From Coriobacteriia bacterium (GTDB lineage Bacteria > Actinomycetota > Coriobacteriia > WRKU01), in the NCBI GenBank assembly GCA_009784095.1, contig WRDL01000036.1, forward strand, positions 1 through 12,350: DNA of 12,350 nt, written 5' to 3'. The notes under the pieces are model-generated. The model was not told where the DNA came from, made no database searches, and saw nothing but the letters and a program-made list of their open reading frames with translations. This document shows, in pieces, positions 6,856-12,350 of the stretch. A program made the position numbers and the translations under genes. Within the stretch, counting starts at the first letter, position 1, and every line of letters starts with the position of its first letter.

Positions 6856-7746
6856 CTATGCGGGATTCGTCTCCCCCAGATTGTAGCGCTCAAATCCAGT
6901 GATCTCGATGGTGTCTCCGACCTCCTTGGCGACTTTTTTGGTCAGGTCGGCGACCGAGATGTCCATGTCCTTGACGAACGCCTGCTCGACAAGTGCCTGC
7001 TCCTTGAAGAACTTATTCAGACGACCTTCGGCCATCTTCTCTTGGATCGCTTCCGGCTTGCCCGAATCAGCGGCTTGAGCGCGATAGATGCTCAGCTCGT
7101 GATCGATTACCTCTTGGTCGAAATCATCGCGAGTCACTGCGATAGGGTCTGCCGCCGCGATCTGCATTGCGATATCGCGCGCGTACGTCTTGAAGACCGG
7201 GTTATCAGCGGTCGCCTGGTCACCCAGCGCGAATTTGACCAACACACCGATCTTGGCGCCACCATGTATGTAGCTCGCGATCGCGCCGTTCCCTTCGACT
7301 TCGTGTCGTGTGAACCGAGCGACGCTCATATTCTCGCCGAGCTTGCCGACCAGCTCACCGAACGATTCTTCGATGGTGATGTCGCGTCCCGGGAACGAAA
7401 GCGTTTGGAGCTCTGCTACGTCAGCCGGGTCCTGATCAGCGACGACCTGCGCGATATCATCGACAAAACCGGTGAAGGTCGCGTTGCTTCCTACGAAGTC
7501 GGTCTCACAGTTGACCTCGGTGAGAACACCCACCTTGCTGTCATCGGAGACGAACGAGGCGATCGCGCCCTCATTGGCTGCGCGACCCGCCTTCTTGGCA
7601 AGTGTCGCGAGTCCACGCGTGCGAAGGACATCCACCGCTGCGCTTATGTCACCTTCTGTCTCGACGAGCGCATTCTTGCACTCCATCATCCCTGCTCCCG
7701 TGATCGTACGGAGCTCTTTTACGAGTGTGGCAGTTATATTGGCCAT
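6856..7746 (-). CDS. tsf: translation elongation factor Ts
   Basis: EF-Ts is the guanine-nucleotide exchange factor that recharges EF-Tu. The 296-residue product starts with the UBA-like N-terminal domain (VKELRTITGAGMMECKNAL, about 9-27). It then has the EF-Tu-contacting TDFV motif at 82-85 in NCETDFVGSN and two core repeats (NGAIASYIHGGAKIGVLVKF is in the second). MAEGRLNKFFKEQALVEQAF comes near the C terminus. The length is near that of the E. coli protein. The ATG at 7746 has AGGAGG five bases upstream and lies 11 bases after the rpsB stop. The gene forms the classical rpsB-tsf operon and is followed by a strong terminator. Confidence 0.98.
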   Translation of the reverse strand: MANITATLVKELRTITGAGMMECKNALVETEGDISAAVDVLRTRGLATLAKKAGRAANEGAIASFVSDDSKVGVLTEVNCETDFVGSNATFTGFVDDIAQVVADQDPADVAELQTLSFPGRDITIEESFGELVGKLGENMSVARFTRHEVEGNGAIASYIHGGAKIGVLVKFALGDQATADNPVFKTYARDIAMQIAAADPIAVTRDDFDQEVIDHELSIYRAQAADSGKPEAIQEKMAEGRLNKFFKEQALVEQAFVKDMDISVADLTKKVAKEVGDTIEITGFERYNLGETNPA

Positions 7747-7757
7747 GATTGCCTCCT

Positions 7758-8690
7758 TTAGTCCTCTACCACGATGACGGTCTCGGTGACCGCATCATCG
7801 GTTACGGGGTTCTCTTCGAAAACGACGTCTTGAGAAGCGACCTCGATCGGTGCCTCCTCAAGTGCTCCTTCATCTACGCTCTCCTCTTCTTCGATCGTCT
7901 CTGCTCCATCCTCGATCGGTGCATCCACGGCAACGATTTCTTCTGCGACCTCTTCATGCGCTTCCGGGGCATCGACCGCGACGGGTTCATCGATGGTCCC
8001 TAGGCTGGCGCCACCGTTACCATCCAAAATTCCGGATGCGATGACATCAGCGACTAGGGTGATCGAGCGGATCGCGTCGTCATTTGACGGGACCGGGAAA
8101 TCGACCTCGTCGGGATCGGCGTTGGTATCGAGCATACCGATGATCGGAATACCCAGGCGACGTGCTTCGTTGACCGCGTTTATCTCGCGCTTGGTGTCAA
8201 CGACAAAGATCGCCTGCGGCATCGAATTCATGTCGCGTATACCGTTCAAGTTATTCTGGAGCTTGACGAGTTTCTTGTGCAGAAGTATCTGCTCCTTTTT
8301 TGGAAGATCGGCCATCGAGCCATCATCGATCATCTTCTCAAGCTTTTGCATGTAGTGCACCCGCGAGCGGACCGTATCCCAATTGGTGAGCATGCCACCG
8401 AGCCAACGATTGGTCACGTACGGCATACCGGAGAACTTCGCCGCGCGATAGAGTGGCTCCTGCGCCTGCTTTTTCGTGCCGACGAAGAGGATCGTGCCTC
8501 CGCGTTGCCCGACGGTTCGAGCGAAATTGTAGGCATTCTCTAGCTCAAAAAGGGTCTTTTGCAGGTCAATGATGTAGATCCCACCCCGCTGAGCAAAAAT
8601 ATAGGGTTTCATTTTAGGGTTCCAGCGTTTGGTCTGGTGTCCGAAGTGGACGCCTGCTTCTAGCAGACCCTGCATAGTGACTGATGCCAT
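7758..8690 (-). CDS. rpsB: 30S ribosomal protein S2 with acidic C-terminal tail
   Basis: S2 is a late-assembling protein at the neck of the small subunit. Residues 1 to about 228 match the family: MQGLLEAGVHFGHQTKRWNP, TNRWLGGMLTNWDT, then VDTKREINAVNEARRLGIPI, and DTNADPD. The product is 310 residues, longer than the roughly 240 of E. coli. The extra 80 or so residues (232-310) are almost entirely Glu, Asp, Val, Ala and Ile, very acidic and probably disordered. Such tails occur in actinobacterial S2. The ATG at 8690 has AAGGAAGG five bases upstream. A consensus-like promoter and a structured leader precede it. It is co-transcribed with tsf. Confidence 0.98.
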   Translation of the reverse strand: MASVTMQGLLEAGVHFGHQTKRWNPKMKPYIFAQRGGIYIIDLQKTLFELENAYNFARTVGQRGGTILFVGTKKQAQEPLYRAAKFSGMPYVTNRWLGGMLTNWDTVRSRVHYMQKLEKMIDDGSMADLPKKEQILLHKKLVKLQNNLNGIRDMNSMPQAIFVVDTKREINAVNEARRLGIPIIGMLDTNADPDEVDFPVPSNDDAIRSITLVADVIASGILDGNGGASLGTIDEPVAVDAPEAHEEVAEEIVAVDAPIEDGAETIEEEESVDEGALEEAPIEVASQDVVFEENPVTDDAVTETVIVVED

Positions 8691-8797
8691 GATGGCCTTC
8701 CTTTCGGTTGTTCTTCTGCCAGTATCATTCCTTCACACCACCGCTTTCTTGCGGCACCTCGGTACTCCAGTCCACTGGCATGTGGATTGATATTGCC
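8691..8797 (-). promoter_or_regulatory. rpsB 5' leader, possible S2 autoregulatory RNA
   Basis: About 105 untranslated bases separate the promoter from rpsB. TGCCAGT (8780-8774) and ACTGGCA (8723-8717) form a seven-base perfect closing stem, eight with a G-U pair. Inside lies a small hairpin GCCGC-AAGAAA-GCGGT (8755-8740). The 5' side also allows an alternative hairpin TCCAC-ATGCCA-GTGGA, which competes with the closing stem. S2 represses rpsB-tsf through the leader in enterobacteria. Whether this unrelated-looking leader does so is inference. Confidence 0.4.
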
Positions 8798-8802
8798 TAG
8801 AT

Positions 8803-8831
8803 ATCGTAGCGTGTAGCTGGGGAAGCGTCAA
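8803..8831 (-). promoter_or_regulatory. promoter of rpsB-tsf
   Basis: On the minus strand -35 TTGACG (8831-8826) and -10 TACGAT (8808-8803) are separated by exactly 17 bases, close to the housekeeping consensus. Transcription should start near 8797, leaving a leader of about 105 bases. It lies in the gap after the transporter gene. Confidence 0.75.
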
Positions 8832-8888
8832 GTATTTATGGAGGACCGAGCCGCTAGCGACCGGCACAACTTGGCATCCCTGTTGGTG

Positions 8889-10769
8889 TTATTTGTCTGA
8901 GTAGTGATACGGAACGAGCAAGATCGAGATGTTGCGATGGTTCTGAAGCGCCCGGATCAGCATGAAGGTCGATTGATTGTGGAGAACTTGATCGTACCAG
9001 TTCTTCACGACGAACTTGGTAAGCACGATCGCCATCACCTCGCCGCTCTTAAGATCGGCCTCACGCTCTTCTATGAAGTCCTCGACCGGTGGAATGATAT
9101 TGCGGTATTGGTTCATCACAACCCAGAGTGGATCGTCGATCTCATACTCCGCCCATTTCTTCTCGAGTAGATCGGCTCGCTCTCGTTCGGTAGCGATATT
9201 GAGAGCAACGACGTTCGAGCTGAGCTTGTTCGCGTAGTTGAGCATCTTGAGCGATGAGCGATCGATCCCTGCCACCGGGACAATGCAGAGGAAGTTGTCG
9301 GAGGTCTCACTCTTGCGATAGCGCGCCTGGAACTCTTCTTTGGAGATGAAGACGCTTTCTCGCACCACCTCATAGTGATGATGGACGCGCCACATCAAGA
9401 AGATGAGAAGCGGGATCGCGATGGCAAGCATCCATGCACCATGAGTGAACTTCATGACGAAGACGATCAACAGACCGACAAGCGTCATGGTCGCTCCCAA
9501 GACGTTGATCAGCATCTTCTCCCGCCAGTGCGGCTCCTTGTCGCGGATCCATTTACGTGTCATCCCAGCTTGCGAGATGGTAAATGAGAGGAACACTCCT
9601 ACGGAATAGAGCGGGATCAAATAGTGGACTTCCGCCCTGAAGATGATGACCAGCAGACTCGCTACCACCATAATCAGCATGATGCCGTTCGAAAGGCTCA
9701 ACTTCGAGCCTCGTTGCATGAACTGACGCGGCATGAACCCATCATGGGCCAGTATCGCGAGGAGATTGGGAAGGTCGGTATAGGCAGTATTGGCCGCCAG
9801 AAACAGGATGAACGCGGTGGCGAACTGCAGGACATAGAAAAGCGGTGAGCCGCTCCCGAAGACCGCAGCACCCATCTGGGAGATGACGGTCTTGCCTTCT
9901 ATGGGGATGACCTGGAGAGTTTGCGCAAGGATCACCGAACCGCCGAAGATGAAGAGCACGATCGTGGCCAAGGCATAGAGTACGATCTTCGCGTTACGCT
10001 GCCGCGGCTCCTTGAATGAGGGCATCGAATTTGAGACCGCTTCGATACCGGTCAACGCCGTACAACCGGATGAGAACGCGCGCAGCAAAAGCAGCACGAA
10101 GACAAAGCTCAGCATCGGTTCCATGGTCTGCGCGGGAACATTGGAATATGTCAGCGGGTGCAGTTTGCCGGCGGCAAGCTCGACGAGACCGGTGATGATC
10201 ATCGTTGCCATAATGACGATGAACGCATAGGTCGGCACACCGAATACCTTAGATGCCTCACGCGCACCACGCAGATTGAGCAACGTGACGATCGCTATGC
10301 CCAGCAGAGCGATCGGCACACGCAGACTCAACAAGATCGGAAAGGCTGCGATCAGTGCAGCGGTCGCCGAAGAGATCGATACCGCAACAGTCAGGATATA
10401 GTCGATCACCAATGAAGCGGCGGCGACAAGGGCCGGTCCTTTGCCGAAGTTGTCGGAAGCGACATTATAGGCACCCCCGCCACTTGGGTAATGATTGATG
10501 ATCTGCACATAGGAGAATGCGAGTACGATCAAAAGCAATATGATAGGGATGGCTATCGGTCCTAAGAACCGAAGCGATATGATTCCGAGCATCGGCACCA
10601 GAACGATAAGGATCTCTTCGATCGCATACGCGACCGAGGAGACGGCGTCACTTGCCATGATCGGCAAGCCCCAGAACCAGCCGAGCTTCTCTTCAGCGAG
10701 TCGGTCGTTCTCCAGCGGTCGCCCAAGGAGTGCGTTCTTGACTTTATCGTAGGTGGTTACCCTGCTCAC
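8889..10769 (-). CDS. APC-superfamily potassium importer, KimA (YdaO)-like
   Basis: A 626-residue membrane transporter, close in size to Bacillus KimA (607), a proton-coupled high-affinity K+ importer of the KUP-like branch of the APC superfamily. Residues about 30-460 hold some 12 hydrophobic segments. The first reads MASDAVSSVAYAIEEIL; its Asp41 and Tyr48 have the spacing of KimA Asp36 and Tyr43. Asp123, Thr127 and Ser131 in LVIDYILTVAVSISS match the KimA Asp117-Thr121-Ser125 series, and Tyr388 may match Tyr377. YPSGGGAYNVASDN and RAFSSGCTALTGIEA are further family motifs. A cytosolic C-terminal domain (about 480-626) ends LLVPYHYSDK, as in KimA proteins. The start is GTG at 10769 with AAGGA seven bases upstream. 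Potassium as substrate is inferred from these residues; a general amino-acid permease is less likely. Confidence 0.85.
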   Translation of the reverse strand: MSRVTTYDKVKNALLGRPLENDRLAEEKLGWFWGLPIMASDAVSSVAYAIEEILIVLVPMLGIISLRFLGPIAIPIILLLIVLAFSYVQIINHYPSGGGAYNVASDNFGKGPALVAAASLVIDYILTVAVSISSATAALIAAFPILLSLRVPIALLGIAIVTLLNLRGAREASKVFGVPTYAFIVIMATMIITGLVELAAGKLHPLTYSNVPAQTMEPMLSFVFVLLLLRAFSSGCTALTGIEAVSNSMPSFKEPRQRNAKIVLYALATIVLFIFGGSVILAQTLQVIPIEGKTVISQMGAAVFGSGSPLFYVLQFATAFILFLAANTAYTDLPNLLAILAHDGFMPRQFMQRGSKLSLSNGIMLIMVVASLLVIIFRAEVHYLIPLYSVGVFLSFTISQAGMTRKWIRDKEPHWREKMLINVLGATMTLVGLLIVFVMKFTHGAWMLAIAIPLLIFLMWRVHHHYEVVRESVFISKEEFQARYRKSETSDNFLCIVPVAGIDRSSLKMLNYANKLSSNVVALNIATERERADLLEKKWAEYEIDDPLWVVMNQYRNIIPPVEDFIEEREADLKSGEVMAIVLTKFVVKNWYDQVLHNQSTFMLIRALQNHRNISILLVPYHYSDK

Positions 10770-10815
10770 GCAATGATCCTTATCTGGTTTTGTGGGTTCT
10801 CTTCTCCCGAAAGAC

Positions 10816-10844
10816 TATTAAAGCACTTTGACAAGTAAATGCAA
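10816..10844 (-). promoter_or_regulatory. likely promoter of the KimA-like gene
   Basis: On the minus strand -35 TTGCAT (10844-10839) and -10 TTAATA (10821-10816) are spaced by 17 bases. Transcription would begin near 10809, leaving a 5' leader of about 40 bases. That is too short for a c-di-AMP riboswitch. A TTGTCA also lies in the spacer but is too near the -10 to serve. Confidence 0.45.
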
Positions 10845-10920
10845 GTTGACTGCTATGGTAGGCACCCTTCTGTTGTTTATCTGTTTTGAACTGATCATAC
10901 TTTCCCTCATGCGGTCCGTT

Positions 10921-10929
10921 TGTTAAAAT
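10921..10929 (+). promoter_or_regulatory. extended -10 promoter of rnpB
   Basis: TGTTAAAAT is an extended -10 element (TGN followed by TAAAAT) ending seven bases before the first base of the RNase P RNA P1 helix, the expected distance to the transcription start. No good -35 lies 16-18 bases upstream (TTTCCC at 10901-10906), as is common for extended -10 promoters. A perfect TTGACA at 10828-10833 is too far upstream to be its -35. Confidence 0.6.
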
Positions 10930-10935
10930 GACTAC

Positions 10936-11282
10936 TCTGAGTAGGTCGAACGGCAGCATGCGCGCGAGCGCATGAGGAAAGTCGGGGCTTCACAGGGTAG
11001 GATGCCTGTTAGATGCAGGGCGCGGTGACGCGACGGAAAGTGCCGCAGAAAAGAAGACTCCCACTGGCCGCAAGGCAAAGGGAAAAGCTGAAACGGTGCG
11101 GTAAGAGCGCACCAGCATCGGGGTTACCCGGTGGCTTGGTAAACCCCATCCGAAGCAAGAGCATGTAGGCGTGATCAAGGCTGACCCGGCCGTCACGCGG
11201 GTAGCTCGCTCGAGGTGCACGGTGACGTGCATCCCAGATAAATTGTCGTTATAACAGAACCCCGCTTACAGACCTACTCAGA
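10936..11282 (+). ncRNA. rnpB: RNase P RNA, bacterial type A
   Basis: This is the catalytic RNA of RNase P, which trims the 5' leader from tRNA precursors. The ends are set by the 12-bp P1 helix, TCTGAGTAGGTC (10936-10947) pairing perfectly with GACCTACTCAGA (11271-11282), giving 347 nt. P3 is a compact hairpin, CATGCGC-GCGA-GCGCATG, with a GNRA loop (10957-10974). Universal core segments follow in order: GAGGAAAGTCGGGGCTTCAC, then GGGAAAAGCTGAAACGGTG with GGTAAGAGCGCACC. GGTAAACCCCATCCGAAGCA comes next, and finally AGATAAATTGTCG with ACAGAACCCCGCTTACAG. The middle segment resembles actinobacterial type A RNAs as I remember them. It is the only plus-strand gene here, diverging from the KimA-like gene. 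No T-run follows the 3' end. Confidence 0.97.
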
Positions 11283-11294
11283 CATCACGCACGA

Positions 11295-11690
11295 TCAGCG
11301 CCTTTCCAACCACAGTGTAAGCTGGAACATCACGATGAACAAGACGACGTGAGCAAGGGGCATAAAACTCACCCATGACAGTTTTTTCTTCCTCCAAGAA
11401 TAGATGAGTGAGGCGAAGAACGTCACCAGATAGGTCCCCGCAATGAAATAAGTGGTGAAGGAAACGATCCCGCTGAGTACCGCTCCGGGAGCCGACCAGT
11501 CCGTCATATTAAGATTTCCGATCGACATGATCGTCGCAAGCCAAGACCCCATCGATAGAGGGATCGGGAGTGCAAGCAGGAGAAAGACAACAATGATCGG
11601 GAGCGTCTTCCTCGGAGACGTGCTCATCTCACGCTCTCGTTGTGCTTTCTCAAGATCGACACTGTGATCAGACTCGTCAAAATAACCCAT
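11295..11690 (-). CDS. small membrane protein of unknown function
   Basis: I do not recognise this 131-residue protein. Residues 1-28 are polar and charged (many Asp, Glu, Arg, Lys) and probably cytosolic. Three hydrophobic segments follow: about 30-54 (LPIIVVFLLLALPIPLS), 70-97 and 105-128. A basic RKKK loop (100-103) lies between the second and third. By the positive-inside rule that loop is cytosolic. There is no cleavable signal peptide and no catalytic motif that I can see. The ATG at 11690 has AAGGGA six bases upstream. An internal ATG at residue 22 is an alternative start, but its ribosome-binding site is poorer. It begins 15 bases after the nfo stop and is probably co-transcribed with it. 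Its end lies 12 bases from the convergent rnpB. Confidence 0.8.
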   Translation of the reverse strand: MGYFDESDHSVDLEKAQREREMSTSPRKTLPIIVVFLLLALPIPLSMGSWLATIMSIGNLNMTDWSAPGAVLSGIVSFTTYFIAGTYLVTFFASLIYSWRKKKLSWVSFMPLAHVVLFIVMFQLTLWLERR

Positions 11691-11705
11691 ATCCTGTCCC
11701 TTCGT

Positions 11706-12350
11706 CTATCCTTGTCTCAGTGCTTTGAGCGCTTCGATGTTTATGATATCTTTTTCCGGCATCTCCCCGGGAAGCTCTGTGATGACGGGCATGCTCTCAA
11801 GTTCTGAATGCTTCTCTCCCAGATGCAGAAGGATCTTGAAGCCTTTGAACCCGATCTCACCTTCGCCTATCCAGGCGTGACGATCTTTCTTCGAACCACG
11901 ATCGAACTTGCAGTCGTTCGCGTGCGCGAATCGCCAGAGCCCGAGCGCTCCGACGTTGACTATTTCATCGATGATCTCGGTCCAGCCCTCGGCAGAGCTC
12001 ACGTCGTATCCCGCTGCCCAGGCATGACAGGTATCGATACAGATACCGAGGCGCTCATCGGCGACCTTCGTCTCATTGATGACATCGAACAACTCGGTAA
12101 CGGTGCTCCCATAAGTGGTGCCGGCTCCTGCGGTGTTTTCAAGGATCAGTCGCGTCGAGCACACGATTCCTAGTTTTTCGCAAGCCCTATCAGCAATATC
12201 GAATGCGCGCTCTATCGCACGTGCCGCGCGCTTCACCGCTGCGGTCTGGTCGCCATCCACAACGTTACCCAGGTGCGTATTGACCCCTTCGGCTTCGATG
12301 ATCGATCCACGTACCAGCTCGTCTGCCAGTGCCTCGACCGACTTCTCATA
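11706..12350 (-). CDS. nfo: endonuclease IV (AP endonuclease), 5' end outside window
   Basis: Endonuclease IV is a trinuclear-zinc enzyme that cuts DNA 5' to abasic sites in base excision repair. The visible 214 residues are the C-terminal part; about a quarter of the protein, including the first zinc histidine, lies beyond 12350. The remaining ligands of E. coli Nfo can be matched: His26 (NTHLGN), Glu71 (LENTAG), Asp106 and His109 (DTCHAWAAGYD), His143 (HANDCK), Asp156 and His158 (DRHAWIGEGEIG), Glu192 (ITELPG). Their spacing follows E. coli closely from Glu71 to His158. The last motif is ITELPGE rather than the more usual LETP. The gene appears to lead a two-gene unit with the membrane protein downstream; its promoter is off the window. 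Confidence 0.95.
   Translation of the reverse strand, partial: YEKSVEALADELVRGSIIEAEGVNTHLGNVVDGDQTAAVKRAARAIERAFDIADRACEKLGIVCSTRLILENTAGAGTTYGSTVTELFDVINETKVADERLGICIDTCHAWAAGYDVSSAEGWTEIIDEIVNVGALGLWRFAHANDCKFDRGSKKDRHAWIGEGEIGFKGFKILLHLGEKHSELESMPVITELPGEMPEKDIINIEALKALRQG

Noticed and set aside
6841..7761. 306-codon plus-strand reading frame opposite tsf
   Set aside because: It is the antisense shadow of an intact tsf. The protein has no recognisable domain, and GC-biased codon use on the other strand explains the lack of stops.
8840..8888. Terminator after the KimA-like gene
   Set aside because: CCGGTCGCTAGCGGCTCGG gives only an imperfect fold with almost no loop, and no T-run follows it.
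10932..10944. Palindrome CTACTC-T-GAGTAG at the rnpB 5' end
   Set aside because: A one-base centre cannot form an RNA loop, and half of it belongs to the P1 helix. Most likely coincidental.
12230..12350. Possible loss of a zinc-binding histidine in endonuclease IV (HLGNV in place of HPGSH)
   Set aside because: In E. coli the ligand is the first histidine of HPGSH (His109), which is kept here as His26. The second is not a ligand.
1..12350. Search for CRISPR arrays, insertion sequences, tRNAs, toxin-antitoxin pairs or phage genes
   Set aside because: None seen. Gaps between genes are under 200 bases and hold only the promoters, leaders, hairpins and terminator listed.

Overview
The window is a block of conserved housekeeping genes. 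Its right end holds a potassium-type transporter, the RNase P RNA gene and a DNA-repair gene. Every protein gene lies on the minus strand and only rnpB lies on the plus strand. I infer a bacterium of moderate GC content, most likely actinobacterial (possibly a Coriobacteriia-like lineage). The reasons are a type A RNase P RNA with an actinobacterial-looking core, ribosomal protein S2 with a long acidic tail, and the rpsB-tsf-pyrH-frr-uppS-cdsA-dxr order. No 16S or marker comparison was possible, so the placement is tentative.

Layout in direction of transcription (right to left): 12350-11706 nfo (endonuclease IV, 5' end outside the window), followed 15 bases later by a small three-helix membrane protein of unknown function (11690-11295). 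rnpB (10936-11282) runs the opposite way, with only 12 bases between its 3' end and the end of that gene. A KimA-like APC potassium transporter follows (10769-8889), diverging from rnpB. A strong promoter and a structured leader then open rpsB-tsf (8690-6856), which end at a clear intrinsic terminator (6806-6838). Next comes the tightly packed set pyrH-frr-uppS-cdsA-dxr (6760-2621), with ATGA or TAGTG stop/start overlaps or very short gaps. A second clear promoter (2548-2576) opens rpsO (2430-2161). Two hairpins separate rpsO from pnp (2063-1, 3' end outside the window).

The genes form a growth module. S2, EF-Ts, S15 and ribosome recycling factor serve translation. UMP kinase supplies pyrimidine nucleotides. 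Dxr (MEP isoprenoid pathway) and UppS (undecaprenyl diphosphate) feed the cell-wall lipid carrier, and CdsA makes CDP-diacylglycerol for phospholipids. PNPase and RNase P handle RNA decay and tRNA maturation.

I found no mobile element, CRISPR array, tRNA, pseudogene or obvious new defence or metabolic system. The items worth a second look are regulatory: RNA structures in the rpsB, rpsO, pnp and pyrH leaders, an about fourfold excess of GATC in the pnp region, and the unknown membrane protein next to nfo. No stretch longer than 300 bases lacks a gene.
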